Shown here one piece after another: positions 19,906 to 31,855 of a stretch of DNA of 64,000 bases. The translations under genes were made by a program, and so were the position numbers. Under the pieces are notes generated by a model that had not been told where the DNA came from, searched no databases, and was given only the letters and a program-made list of their open reading frames with translations. The number at the start of each line of letters is the position of its first letter. The stretch's first letter is position 1. This stretch comes from Rhynchopus sp. YZ270_cl-10 (Eukaryota > Euglenozoa > Diplonemea > Diplonemida > Diplonemidae), in NCBI GenBank assembly GCA_964035575.1, contig OZ037836.1:496001-560000 (forward strand). Reading direction: 5' to 3'.

Positions 19906-20672
19906 TCAAGTGTGGCGAGTGCACTGCAGTTGGAGAGAAAGAGGTCGTCTACGTGCGTCACATTGTTCCACCCAGACAAGTCAAGTGATCGCAATGCCCT
20001 GCAGAAGGAGAGGAAGTCGTTCCCTATTTGCGTCACATTGCTCCACCCAGAAATATCCAGTGTGGTCAATGCGCTGCAGTTGTGGAGGAAGTAGCTCTCG
20101 ATGTGCGTCACATTGTTCCACCCAGACAAGTCCAGTGTGGTCAATGAGGTGCAGTGGAAGAGGAAGGAGTTTTCAATGCGGGTCACATTGCTCCACCCAG
20201 ATAAATCAACAAAGCGCAACTGGCTGCAGTTGTGCAGGAATGCGTCGCGTATTGTGGTAACACTTGACACACCACTGAGATCAAGTTCTTCGAACTGGTA
20301 ACTGCTGTTTCTCAAGAACTTTTTGGGGATCTCAGTAACAACTTCTGCCTGCAGAAACAAATGAAACAGCTTGGGATCTGTCAGACCTGTGAACCTCTCG
20401 GGCGTCATGTCGGCCTCACCCAAGTCACGAAGAGCTGCAATGGCGTCGTCCTTCTGCGACTTCGTCTTCGTCAGCACAACTGTGTCCCCAGCACTCAGCT
20501 GCGTGATGTAGTCTCCTTCGGCCAGCAGCTTCCCTCCGAAGCTCATGTCAAAGCCGTCTTCGCACAACTCTGCTGCAGACGCCACCTTCCGCCGTATGTC
20601 CGCAGTTGTATCATCCACACCCACCTCGACTGTGTACTTCTCTCCGTCAAAGCTCTCCACACATATTTCCAT
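19906..20672 (-). pseudogene. N-terminal part of Ubl-LRR member 6
   Basis: From ATG 20672: normal Ubl domain, linker with 'EADMTPERFTGL', then about six repeats up to 'LFLSNCSALATL', where the retroposon begins. Confidence 0.85.
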
Positions 20673-22047
20673 GGTTTTGTGTCTCTCTGTTTCTGTGCAG
20701 AACTGTGTGCAAGGCTGTGATGGGACGGGAGGAGTCTCTCTCTCCGTGCCCTTGGGAGCAAATTATATGGGGGAAATATAATAAAAACCCCGTTCGTCTT
20801 TTTGTTTAGTTCGCCACGTCACATCATACAGGTTTTTTCTTTTTCTTTAAAACTTCCAGAAATGGATGTCAAAAAGGAAAAAACCCTTAGCCTGAAGAAA
20901 TGAGGTAAGTGCGCAATAGAAAAGAAGGGGAATAAAGAAAAAAGATCGGGTTTTTTGTTTGTGCGCTCCAAGCCGGGAAAACAAAAAGGTGAAAAAATGT
21001 GTTAAACTGAAGTACGGTTGTTGTGGTTAATTGAGTACTCAAAGAAAACAAGCAAGCTTCTGTTTTTTTTCAATCCGTTTTGTTTGCCCTGCAGCGCTGC
21101 CTCCAATCTTTTTAGAATTGACAACAAGTTGTTTTATCAAAAAAGTCTCAGACGTTTGCATCATTTCCCACCACAAAGTATTTGTCCTGATATACAATAA
21201 GAGAACAAACATCGGTGAGCAAAACCACTCCTTAGAGCTTTGAAATCCCCAAATCCACCTCAGTCCTTACCCCAGGTATGTTTTGATCCCACCGGTGTTC
21301 GTTGTCTTACTGTAAAAGAACAAAGAGGGGGAGAAAGAAGGAAAATTATACTAAGAGAGGTCATTGAAATGAGTGTGTTTTTACTCACTTTTTTTTTTGT
21401 AAGGCTGCAAAAGAAAAAGGAATTTTATTTTTGGTGCGTCAAGAATAGAAAAGTTAAAATATGCAAAACGCTGCACCGCAGAGTGTCAAACACACGGGCA
21501 CTGCGGGTTGGTCATAACACAGAGCACTTCTTCTAAGGGTTTTTATGGTGTGGCGCCCTAACCGATTCCCCGTGTTTCTACCAGTTGTCATGCCGATAAG
21601 GGGGGTATACCGGTGTTTAGGTTGGTCATAACACAGAACACTTCTTCTCAAATTATTTTTGATAAATCGTTGGGGTAGTGTAGTTGCCTCGGTTGTGTTG
21701 CCACAGTGCAAATCTCTCTCCACTGTATGTTTTTTATCCCCGAAAAGACCCGAAAACCCGTGTCCAGAAGTACGGTGGAACGGATGGAGCAGGAACAGGT
21801 AAGACTCATGCAGTGATGTATATAGGTATCTGTATGTGGGACCAAATCCCACAAAAAACCGAAAAAAAAAAAAAAAAAAACTATAGAATTTCGGGATTTT
21901 TTGCAATTTTTACCTTACCTTACAGGGCTCTAAGAGGGGTCCCGAAGGGACTCCAGAGCAACGCGACCCCACCATGAAGAGCACGGTCGTCATCAATCCT
22001 AAAAAACGAGTCGGGATTCCGCAAAAAGGGGTTCTTTGAGTGACTCG
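20673..22047. other. gene-poor region
   Basis: Bases 20695-20750 are a partial copy of the spacer module at 8225-8310. Two direct copies of 'ttggtcataacacaga' lie at 21508 and 21622. Bases 21735-21800 match spacers at 10985-11060 and 27000-27090. A-run at about 21863-21881. No gene recognised. Confidence 0.45.
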
Positions 22048-22192
22048 TGGTGTAAAAAGCTAGCTTTTTTTTTTTTTTTTTTTTTTTTTACGATTACCTA
22101 CATTGTAGGCGGGTTTAGTGCTGCCGCGGGTGCTGGCACATGACCCTGATACTGCCTCATACCACGCTTACTTAGCTTAGCTTTTTACACCG
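22048..22192. mobile_element. small inverted-repeat element (about 145 bp)
   Basis: Starts 'ggtgtaaaaagctagc' and ends with the inverse 'gcttagctttttacacc'. A T-run of about 26 lies just inside the left end. Too short to code; probably a miniature element or hairpin relic. No clear target duplication. Confidence 0.5.
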
Positions 22193-24220
22193 TGTTTACA
22201 CCATGAATTTTTTTCGCCTGCGGCGCCATTTTATCTTATTTTTTTTGCTCCGCAAAAAAAACTACAGCTCCCAATGTCTTCCTTTGTCAGCAGTGCTGAA
22301 TTTTTGGGCGAAAAAACAAGCTGACCCCGATCTTGAAATCTGGATTCCTGGATAGGACACTAGTTTTCCAAACACAAAAACAATGACTGCCTCACACAAA
22401 ACCACCGTTTTGGTGGGTGCTGGCTATATAAAACCCTGCACACAACCACGCGAAAAACCAAAAAAAGGGGGTTTCCCACATATTTCCCCCTTTACTGCAC
22501 CACCACCACCCCTATATACATTACTGGACTCATGGCATCCGAAAAAAAAACACGTATTTCCACACGGATTTGCATATCAGTACAAAAGAAAGGTTTGTAA
22601 GATGAACCTAAGCCTCTCGTGCGTCACCAATAAAAGTTAGAGATGAAGAGAAGGACAGCCCAGCACACCTGCCTTATTTGAAGCAAGGGAGAGGTGCACA
22701 AAACGCCTCTACTGGTGTCTCCAAACGAGGGCTCACTAGCTAATGCTAGTTTGTCGCTGGAATCGGAAAACCTAAAGACCCAGAGGGCCAGACCAATAAA
22801 TTGGCCCTGCCGGGCCAACCCACTACAGCGAACATCACCCAAAAACACCTTTTATCCAAAGATGCGCCAATAAGGCTTGTAGTGTCTCGTATCGTCCTTT
22901 ATGCATAGGAACGTGCCGGAGCAAAGCTGCGACTGAGTACAGAGAAGAGGGAATCAATTCAGTGGGGGTTCCCATAGTTATAAACCCCTCAAAAAAAATG
23001 CTTGAGAGACCTTGTTTCTCTTTCTGCTTTTGTTGCTCAAAAGATTAGGATGGGGAGAGGGGGTAAAGGTTGGTCGTTCGCTTCCACAAAAAACAAGGAA
23101 TTGCTATCAAAAAAAAAAAAAAAAAAACGGGGTGTGCTGTTGTGGGAGGCTGGAAGGCTCAAGAGAACAAATTAAAAAGGGGTCCTCATTTTGCATTTTT
23201 TTTTTGGGATCCCACCCGTGCAGTGGTGGGGGGTCAATCTCAAAAATTGGACAATTTTTTTGTCCATTTAAATTTTGGAAAATATGAGCCCGGTCATTTA
23301 TACGTGGCCCATTTTCGGCTAAAAATTTCCCCAAAATCTTACCACCTTGGGTTGTGACCCTACAGGGTTGAAAGCAGGGGTGGCTGCATTCCTCTTCGGA
23401 ACGGGGGTGCTCCGTCCTATTTAAAAAAAAACGTTCATTAGGTTGTGGGAAGAAATGAGACCCGGAGTCTCTTCCTTTCACGACAACGCTAGTCACGACT
23501 GACAAGGCAGAGCGGGTCCCGGACTGGGGGGGCCTGGGGGTGGGGTACGGGTGATCAACAAGATTTAAAATACTACGGGTGTCAATAGCTATCTTCACCC
23601 ACACAGGAAAAACGGGAAACGAAATAAGGGGAGAGTTAGTTGTACGCTTCCACCGAGCCAAATAGAAAAGGCAAGAAAGTGAAAGAAAAGTTTATAAGAT
23701 GTCCCTAAGCCTCTCTGTGCTTAGTCACCTTATCATATTTCGTTATCGCACAGCATCAGCTGCGCTGGCTTCTACAAGTTTGTTGTCAGGGATGATGTCA
23801 TTTCAATAAATATCCTGAATTACAGAAAGTGATGTGTGAGAAGGGAGGAGCACAGATGAGGGTGAAAACAGTTAGAGCGACCGTAGCATTTCCCCCTGTC
23901 AACTGCGTTTGACCTATAAAAATCGTAACGTACACTCTCTGTTGATTCTAGGGGGTATGTTTGTGTCTCTTTTTGATCGTTCTTGTTTTGCATTGATGCA
24001 TCCACACAGACATGGGATTGAGAGGGGCTAAGTATGTAGAGAGAAGTGAAAAGGGGTACAAAGGGAACAGCATATGCTCATATTCAATCGCGACAGTTGT
24101 TGTTGTACAGTGCATGTCCCTGAAAAACTGTTATCTGAGTTTAAGCTAGTCTGATAAAGAAAGAAACAAAAGAAAAACATTTTTTTTTCGTTGATCGCAC
24201 CGGATTTTTTGTGGAGTGTG
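22193..24220. other. gene-poor, repeat-mosaic region
   Basis: Copies of the leader block seen near 4380 lie at 22601-22628 and 23697-23730. Bases 22995-23095 match 26272-26370 and 41930-42010. A plus-strand copy of the retroposon tail lies at 23371-23445 (entered separately). Bases 23825-23925 match 55-160. No gene supported; the minus-strand open frame over 23107-23661 is low-complexity and runs through the retroposon tail. Confidence 0.45.
23371..23445 (+). mobile_element. retroposon tail fragment, copy R5
   Basis: Reads 'ggggtggctgcattcctctt' ... 'ctccgtcctatttaaaaa' ... 'acgttca', the same tail that ends the elements at 37889-38490 and 32445-36069 (there on the minus strand). Near-copies of 'gttgtgggaag' at 23139 and 23453 may be its target duplication, giving an element of about 310 bp. 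Confidence 0.55.
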
Positions 24221-25875
24221 TACACCATGGACTCGTAATGACATTACGCGCGTCATGACGAGGTAATTACGAGTGCCTTGACGAGGGCACCCCCTCGTAA
24301 TTACGAGGGGGTGCCCTCGTCATGACGAGGTAACTACGAGGGCACCCCCTTTTTTTTTTTTTCTCTTTTTTGTACTTGGACTAGTTTTTTATGAGAATAG
24401 AAAGGAAAAAGGAAGAAATGGAGAAGACAATAAAGACAATAAAATGAACAGGAAATGGAAAAGGAAAAAGGAAATGGAAAAATGAAAAGGAAAAAATGAT
24501 GACCAAAAATGGTCGGTGTTTCAAGTTTTGTATAAAAGGCGGGCGAAGAGTACGGTAGAGCCAACAGAGTTTTATACAAAACAAGAAACTGCATTATGTG
24601 TTTGTTTTTTATTCTTTTTGATCAATTTGAATACACAGGCGTCACACTTCTGGGGCAAAAAAAGGAAAAAAAGAAGACCTAATCCTCCTTACTTAAAAGA
24701 AGGGAAGGGAGAATAAAAAACACATTGCCTTTGCTTTGTTGTCTGCAGAATGGTTTGTTTTAGTGCCTCCCCTGGAAAAAGAAAAATGGATTCCACTTGG
24801 TAAAAATAGCACACCTGTTGAACACACGTCAGGCCAGGAACAGAAGAAAAGCAAACGCTTCCACGAATGGAAGCAAAAGAAAAGTGTGGTGAAAAAACCC
24901 TTTTGGCCAAGGTGGTCTTGACTCTGTCTACAAACTTTGGGGATGAATGAAAAAATGACACTGAATAAATAACAGAGAGTGGGCGGGTAAGCCACTTCTC
25001 CGAGCTAAACACAAAGTAAACACCCTCCACCCATCTGATCCCGCCCACAAACACAAACAATCACGACAGAAACCAAGACAGGCAGAGGATGACCAGGGTA
25101 GGTTTTACTTGAACAGCGAACCTCTGCCTTGATACTTCACACGCTCAGCAGACGAGTTGCCACAACTCTCCAGACCTGCTGCAAAACAGGCCTGCACCTT
25201 TCACCGCATTTCGCTTCGTGCCCCTCATCTGGCGCACTACTGACGGGGGACGCCCCATGTAGGCACATCGGTAGGATTTCGTCTTAACATAGTTTTTTGT
25301 GTAAAAAAAAATGAACCCCCTCGTAATTACCACGTCACGACGTCGTCATGACGTGGGCACCCACGACAAGGCGATTTTTGACCAATACAAAAAAAAATTT
25401 TTTTTTCAAAAATCGGGCGTGGTAGGTCATAAAGTGGCCCAAAAAATCCAAAGAAAACCTCAGATTGACCAAATGGTGAAAAAAATTGTCAAGTCAAATT
25501 TCAGCCAAAATACGGCCATTAGACCCCCACAGATGCTTAAAAGTGCCAAATTTTGCTTTTAATGGCCTCAAATCGTCGAAATTAGCCCTATATAGGGGCC
25601 AAAAAAAAAATTCGAGAGTCCCTTTCCCTGGGAGGCAATAGCCAGACAATGACCACGGGAGCACCCCTCGTAATTACGAGGGGTGCCCTCGTAATTACGA
25701 GGGCACCCCCTCGTCATGACGTCGTAATGCCGTCGTCGTGACGAGGGAAACCCCACGTCATGACGTCGTCATTACGAGGGGGTGCCCGCGTCGTGACGAC
25801 GTCATTGCGCGCGTAATTTCCCACGTAATTTCCCTCGTCCCTCGTCACGTAATGTCATTACGAGTCCATGGTGTA
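24221..25875. mobile_element. 1.65-kb inverted-repeat DNA transposon with TA target duplication
   Basis: Perfect 28-bp ends: left 24221-24248 starts 'TACACCATGGACTCGTAATG', and 25848-25875 is its reverse complement. Taking TA as the duplicated target gives ends 'CACCATGG', a TA duplication as in Tc1/mariner-type elements. Dense internal palindromes built from 'cctcgtaattacgagg' and 'gtcatgacgaggt' lie next to both ends (24250-24345 and 25665-25845), so the element can fold extensively. No transposase frame is recognisable, so it is probably non-autonomous. It contains the ~100-bp module shared with 862-962. Confidence 0.8.
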
Positions 25876-27890
25876 GGGACAAAAAATCAAAAAACTTTTC
25901 TGTGGATAAGTTGTTGTTTACATCGCTCTCAAAAAATTCGGGCACACTCTTTTCCTCCCTTACAACCTTTGCAAGGCAATTATCTCAAAATGAAATACCC
26001 CCCCTTCTTTATTTGAAAACTTGGTTGTATTAGCGTAGCCACCCTAGAGTGTGCTCCACTATATATTTATTTATTCGTTGTTTGTTGTTTGATCGCATCC
26101 AAAAAAAAAAAAAAAAATGTCACCTGTCGTTTCCCTCACCCCCCTTCTTGTAGTTGTTTGATGCGTTGACGCTTCCACACACACTAATCACCTGTTGGGT
26201 GGTGGTGCGGACCACGGTTGGGTTGAGCGTATGATGTGTACACTTTCCTGTGCGTAAAAAAGAAAACGAATAAAATGCTCGAGAGACTCGTTTCTCTTTG
26301 CTCTGTTGCTCAAAAGACTATAAAACGGGAAGAGGGAAAAAAAATAGGGTTGTTTGCTGTTCGCTTCCACACCTGTTTTTGTTTTTTTTGGCATCTCGCA
26401 AATTGACCCTTCGCCTCTCCACTCTGTGGCAGGCAGAACAGCGTGCGCGAAGCGCGCTACGACCACTGTTAACCGGGAGAAATAGAAACCGCACTCCTAC
26501 TTTCCCTGTTTGTTGTTTACCCACCCCCCCCGCAAACAATAAAGACAAAAGGGAGAAGGTTGTGGTGAAACGCACACACCTCGACCTGTCGGTGAAGTGT
26601 GGCTCTACTCCAACCCCGCCCCCAGAAAAGAAAAAAAAGGGAGGGGTTGAGATAGTTTCTTTCCTTATCTATTATGACTTCAAAAACTCTCTCTTTATCT
26701 TAACTCAATCTAAAGTCCACACCCATGTGGCGGCCGCTTTGGCATGCGTCTGTAAGGACAGCCTTGACTGATACTTTCTGTATTAGCACACGATTGCCTC
26801 CCTGAAGGCTACGTAGCTACCTGAGTACAAAAAAACTCTCTCTTTATTTTTAAATAATTTGGTTTTGGTTGAGATACATCAAAAGGTGGTCGGTTCTGTG
26901 GAATCAAAAGATCACACATATGCCATAGGTGTCAATACTCATCCCCGAAAATGAAATACCCCCCCTTCTTTGTTTATTCGTTGTTTGTTGTTTGTTGATC
27001 GCATCCATCCAAAAAACCCGCGAAAAACCCGCGTCCTGAAGTACGGTGGAGAGGTGGAGCACAAGGGGGGAAGGGGAAAACGGTAAAACTCATGACCACC
27101 GACGAGCGCGTCTTTCATTTCCAGACGTATTGCATACTCGTACAAAATCTTAACGTACACTCTCTGTAAGACTGTTGATTCTAAAACGGGGGAGGGTAAA
27201 AAAAAAGCGCGAAAGGTAAATTGGGGAAGAGGTTGAAAAGTTGGAACGCTTCCTCACCCCCAGATCACACATATTTCATATGTCATATGTCACAAGTGTC
27301 ATGTCCCCGAAAAAAATAAACAAATATGGGTAGCTAGCCAGAAAATTCCCCAAAAAAAAAGAAGGTGATCTTACAGCAAAATTTAAAAACAGAGACATTG
27401 ATCGTTCATGGCCTTGGGGACCTTCCCAAAATAGAAGGGGAAAAAAAAATGAAAACCGGACAAAAAAATTCCTAGAGTCGGACTCCCTAGCCCTAAGGCT
27501 AAGCAGACCCCGAAGGCGAATCCAATATTCTCCCTTTCGGATCCCAAAATCCCTGTACCGTAAAACAAGCGCTAAATGAAAAAAACAATTTGCAGGCACA
27601 CATCTTCCGTCTTTTATTTCCTCTTGTTGCTTGGTAAAAAAAAAAAAATACAGTACACTATTTACTGTGCTTGGGATAAACTCCGCGCTCCCAGTTTTTT
27701 TTTTTTCGTAAAATAAAGTGAAATTCTAATATTCCATTTTTTTCTTCCCGGTCGGCAATATTCGTCCGAAATTCGGATCCGAAAAAAAAGGGCGAATACG
27801 AATTTACCTTCGGGGTATGCGGGCCTCCCTCCCCCACTGAGTCTCCCCTCCCCTCCCCATCCAGGGAGTTCCTCCCTTCTGTGGTGCACC
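25876..27890. other. gene-poor, repeat-mosaic region
   Basis: Bases 25990-26100 and 26950-27005 share 'gaaatacccccccttctttg' and 'gttgttgatcgcatcca'-type sequence with 10945-11000. Bases 26272-26370 match 41930-42010. Bases 26530-26610 match 42490-42545. A-runs at 26100-26117 and 27650. The part nearest the transporter (27600-27890) is its 3' flank. No gene. Confidence 0.45.
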
Positions 27891-30770
27891 TCAGACAATC
27901 CCTAATGCCCAGGTCTGCTCCTTCACCCTGAGTGCCCTAAGATGCGTGTTGAGGGGCGCGAGCTGCGCCGAAATAGAGTGGAAGGACTGCAGGAAGATGT
28001 AGAGGGCCTCCGCCGCGTCGTTGCTGATCACCGGGGCGTCGAGGATGCGGGTGTGTTCATTTGCGTTTGCGTAGAAGCGCGACGCCACTGCTGATGCTGC
28101 ACCCGAAGTGCGGGCGAGACTCCTACTTACAGCATCGGCACATACCCCACTGCCTCCTACTTCTGCTAGGATGGACATATCGTGTAACAACTCTGAGACG
28201 CATACTAGCAGCTCCTCAAGGAGTGGGTCTAATGAGGTCTGAAGTGCATCGAGGCTGCCGGAGTGCTCCTTCATTGCGACCCAGCTGTGTACCATGGCTG
28301 TCAAAAAATTCGCGAGTTCGGCTTCATCTGCGAGCACCGCCTTGAAAGCCTCCGCATGAAACGGTGCCCTCCACAGCATAATCTCATCCTCACTCTCAGG
28401 AAGCAATGCGCGCTGCGCCCGCACCCCTGCTGCATACCGTCCCGCCTCACCCACAACCTTCTCCTGGTCAGCATAGCGGTTCTCCCCGACGTAGGTTGAA
28501 ACCATGCTCCGTAGAACCTCTTGTAATAGACCTAATGAATCTTTCAATCCAGCGCGAATTAATTGAGATGGACGAATCGGAGATACAGCGTAAACACAAA
28601 CCATATAAATCACTGCTGCGAGAAGGGTCTGTTGGATGCGAGAAAACGCAAGCTCGTCGAGAGATTCATGCCCCAAATGGGAGCCTCCAGTTTCCGGATT
28701 ATACCCAAAAAGCACGATCGCCGCAGTCAACGACGCGACCGCTCCAGTATAAGAATATTTCGGATCCCCCGCTTTGACGTATCCTGAAAGGACACTCCAC
28801 GCTGTAAAACACGCTCCAAGCTCCCATCCTCCGGTTGTCACCGTGCGTACCACGATATACCCAAAGGTGCTTCCAAATACGGTACCCTGCAGACGATTCA
28901 TTGCCGCACCAAAAGACCCTCCAGCGTTCGGCGCGCTAATAAAACCCACTGTAATCGGCGCCCAGAATGATGGAGTTAAATCCAGCCCGATAGACGCCCC
29001 TAACGACCCCAACAACGCGCACACCGTTTTCGTAGATTCCAACAGATCGCGAAGCCCGCTCTTCTCCCCAGAAATGATGGACCACGCCTTCAGACCGATT
29101 CCTTTCCCTTCCGTCAAGCAATACACCCACGGTGTCAAAAAGACATCCTTAAATGGTGTAAACTCCGCGGTCTCTCCATTCAGCCGAACCGACTCTGTGT
29201 GAGAGGTGATCAACAACTCAGAAAACTGTTTCACGTAGAATATGAAAGTCTTCAGTCTAATAAACGTATCTGGGGAGAGAGGAACCTTATCAGTGTAGAG
29301 AAGCTGTGTTCTGCACGCTGTCATCGCGGCGACTAAGGAGTTTAACGCGGTTTGGAGTCTCTCTGTTTGTTCTGTGCTGATAGCAGAGCCGTCTGTTTTG
29401 TGCAAAAAATCCGCAATTTCAACACAAAGTTCAATCAGTGGAACCTTCAAAAAGACCATCTGCCGTTCGTGAAGAGTCGGTGATTTTAATCGCATGGTGC
29501 TTATATTAGAGACCTGGCCTTTCAATGAGTGGAGTGCGGTTGCTATGCTTTGTAACACAGCGACATCGTGCTGGAGAACACGAAGCTCCTTGCAGACATC
29601 GAGCTGGCAAAGACAGCCCGGGATGATGGTGATGCTGGCGAAGAAGGAGGTGGCGCCGCGGAGGAGGAGTGTTTCGTACTCGGCTGCAGCGGACATCGCT
29701 TGGAGTGCGGGGATTAATTCGTCAAGAAGACCAAGGTGCACGACACCGTCAACCCCAGCCGCATCGCTGCCTCGAGTGTTCACCACTGCTGCGGTAAACT
29801 CTGCAAAGATACGCGCTGTAAGAGTATGTGCATTCTCTCTCCTCCTCCTTGCAAACGCCCATCCCGTCCTTGGAAACGGAAGCACAACAGCAAGCAGCGC
29901 GCAAAAGCACCCCGCCCCCACAGTCTTGAACATCGAAAACGGGAAATGCCAATCATCAAAGGTCGCTTCAGCCTGCCACCATAGCCAAAGGTTTACCGAA
30001 CCGAACGCTAAGGTCAGCTTTTTCGCCCCAACCTGCGTTGACAATACATGAGTGCAGACCAACACAAAAAACGCGGCCACCCAGAACACAGCGGCAGACC
30101 GTTCTTCGAAGGCCAACGCTATGAGGCTGATGGGGACTGCCACTGCGAGCGTTGCCTTGAGCGCGACTGAGGCAAACGCGAGGGTAGCCCCGATTGACTG
30201 CTGTGCACCTAAACAGGCGATGATAGGTACCAACACTGTCAAGGGAATCTCATCCGCAAGAACAGCGGTCAGCACCACAACAGCACCAAATCCGGACGCC
30301 ATCCCGCTGCGTAGCGCCCATTCAAACCGGTTCCACACACGGCTGCTCCCTAGCGTCCAACGATCCCCTCTACTAAAAGCGGCAGCACGCCGCAGGCGGG
30401 TGAGCTGCGCATCCGCTGCAGTAACCTTGGCACCATCAGAACCACCCTTATCAGTGGCAGGCGTAGAGGGGCTGCTAAGGTCGCGGTTCACATCGTCATT
30501 CGTGGGGGTCGATGGGGTGCGCTTCGTATGCTCTGAAGGAGATTTGTAGGGTATTGGAGAGGCAGGGGTAGCTTCGTCAGCCTTGGTGGGGTCTAGGGAG
30601 AGACGTTGTGTCGCATCCCGGGGGTGCGTGTCGGGCCCGGCGGCGTGGTGTGGGGTGTTGTGGAGGGGTGCGGAGGGGGTGCCTGCCTGCGCCTCGGGTG
30701 GTTCCGTGTGTGCAGGTTCGTTCGTTGCCATATCTACGATGTGCTGCCCATTGTGCTGTGCGGTGGGCAT
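27891..30770 (-). CDS. FUSC/ArAE-like multipass membrane transporter
   Basis: A 959-residue protein from ATG 30770 (a second ATG at 30731 is possible). The first ~150 residues are Pro/Thr/Ser-rich and cytosolic. A first membrane block lies at about 155-310 ('GAVVVLTAVLADEIPLTVLV' onward, about six helices). A long soluble, helical region follows (about 310-570). The second block is at about 575-740 and has 'FWAPITVGFISAPNAGGSFG' then 'RLQGTVFGSTFGY', the typical FUSC/aromatic-acid-exporter signature, with about five or six helices. A helical C-terminal region closes the protein. The two-block layout matches fungal and protist FUSC-type proteins (e.g. the BRE4-like N-terminal ArAE domain). Substrate unknown; efflux of organic anions is the family expectation. 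Sits alone between the two LRR blocks. Confidence 0.82.
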   Translation of the reverse strand: MPTAQHNGQHIVDMATNEPAHTEPPEAQAGTPSAPLHNTPHHAAGPDTHPRDATQRLSLDPTKADEATPASPIPYKSPSEHTKRTPSTPTNDDVNRDLSSPSTPATDKGGSDGAKVTAADAQLTRLRRAAAFSRGDRWTLGSSRVWNRFEWALRSGMASGFGAVVVLTAVLADEIPLTVLVPIIACLGAQQSIGATLAFASVALKATLAVAVPISLIALAFEERSAAVFWVAAFFVLVCTHVLSTQVGAKKLTLAFGSVNLWLWWQAEATFDDWHFPFSMFKTVGAGCFCALLAVVLPFPRTGWAFARRRRENAHTLTARIFAEFTAAVVNTRGSDAAGVDGVVHLGLLDELIPALQAMSAAAEYETLLLRGATSFFASITIIPGCLCQLDVCKELRVLQHDVAVLQSIATALHSLKGQVSNISTMRLKSPTLHERQMVFLKVPLIELCVEIADFLHKTDGSAISTEQTERLQTALNSLVAAMTACRTQLLYTDKVPLSPDTFIRLKTFIFYVKQFSELLITSHTESVRLNGETAEFTPFKDVFLTPWVYCLTEGKGIGLKAWSIISGEKSGLRDLLESTKTVCALLGSLGASIGLDLTPSFWAPITVGFISAPNAGGSFGAAMNRLQGTVFGSTFGYIVVRTVTTGGWELGACFTAWSVLSGYVKAGDPKYSYTGAVASLTAAIVLFGYNPETGGSHLGHESLDELAFSRIQQTLLAAVIYMVCVYAVSPIRPSQLIRAGLKDSLGLLQEVLRSMVSTYVGENRYADQEKVVGEAGRYAAGVRAQRALLPESEDEIMLWRAPFHAEAFKAVLADEAELANFLTAMVHSWVAMKEHSGSLDALQTSLDPLLEELLVCVSELLHDMSILAEVGGSGVCADAVSRSLARTSGAASAVASRFYANANEHTRILDAPVISNDAAEALYIFLQSFHSISAQLAPLNTHLRALRVKEQTWALGIV

Positions 30771-31855
30771 GTGTCGTGTGAGGTGGGGGTGGGGAGGTGG
30801 GGAGGTGGGAGGGGTACAGTTTGTTGCTCTAGAGTAGGTGGCGGAAGGGGAGAGGGGGGCCTGGGGGTGCGGGGGTGTAAGTTTGTATCAAAGTTAATAT
30901 TAAACGTGTAATACGTTACAACGTGCCGAGGGAGGTGGGGCATATGGTTGTTTGCAAAGGGAAGGTGCAAGAGACAGCAAAACTAGTAAGGGGGGAGAGA
31001 GGTCTTTTGTTTTGTTTTGATTTTTTTTTAAAGCTTCGTTGTATTAGTGTGGTTTCATGACATTTCAGTTTCTCTATCCTCTGCGATATGACGCGCAAAC
31101 ACGCCGTTTTCAATTTGATTCGCAGACCGATACTGACTCACGAAGTTGCTGTGTCAAAAAACACCTTCCTCTGCGAGGCGGGATACACAGCGACAACGTC
31201 CATCACTCATGCGCCTATGAGTCGCTCAATGGCGTCATGGCTTTTATCATGACTACAGGGGTCCAACCCTGCACATTGCTCTCACAACACAAAATACAAA
31301 TATGCACACAAATGAAGAGATGAAAGCTATCTTACAATAAGACAACAAACACCGGTGGGGTAAAAACTAATTCGGAAAAGGGGAACTAAAAAAAAACCCA
31401 CCCAAAAAAAGGGAGAAAAAAACGAAAACATAAATCCATTTTGCTGATTTATGCGAGCACAAGAGGCAACCATGTCTTTGCCTGAAGTACAGAAATGAGG
31501 TGAGTGCACAATAAAGGAGGAGGGTGGTAAATTTGTTTCAATAACTTTCAAATCAAAGAAGATTGTTTCATATACATTCTTTTTCTAATGAAAAGAAGAG
31601 AAAGCTCAAGGACGTCAATAGATGCATTCAAACGTTAGTGTTTTTGTTGCAAAAATGTGAAGAAAAAACAAAGAAAAGAGAACATTCTCGACGTACACAC
31701 TCTGTTGATTCTGAAAACTCGCATGCCACCACACAATGGATCGAGAAAGAGCTCTCAATCTGTCAATCCTCACGTTGTCCTGACCTAGTAAAATTCCCCG
31801 TGGAAAACATGTGGTGCTTCCTAAGATATGTCACAACTGTCATGTCCCGGGTGCT
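30771..31855. other. transporter upstream region and spacer
   Basis: Bases 30775-30870 are a G-rich purine tract on the plus strand directly upstream of the transporter. Module copy A3 lies at 31055-31275. Bases 31300-31850 are spacer shared with 39430-39950 and, in part, 50580-51000 and 61930-62350 (including 'gtgcacaataaaggaggagg' and 'tgacgtacacactctgttga'-type sequence). Confidence 0.45.
31055..31275 (+). repeat. recurring spacer module A resembling a LINE 3' end (8 copies)
   Basis: About 220 bp starting 'tcagtttctctatcctctgc'. Copies: 15651-15870, 18059-18290, here, 39186-39405, 50369-50570, 58234-58440, 61711-61930 and 63929-64000 (cut by the window end). Most carry a plus-strand frame of about 65 codons starting 'MTRKHAVFNLIRRPIL'; two copies have frame-changing indels. 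Its 'FLCEAGY' and 'tcactcatgcgcc' followed by 'tgagtc' match the last codons of the LINE ORF2 at 57030-57082 in protein, DNA and order. It is therefore probably a decayed 3' end of a related LINE, duplicated with the LRR genes. Confidence 0.6.

Noticed and set aside
23107-23661. 184-residue minus-strand open frame in the gene-poor region
   Set aside because: Spans a retroposon tail and homopolymer runs; its TTG-type start and composition do not support a gene.
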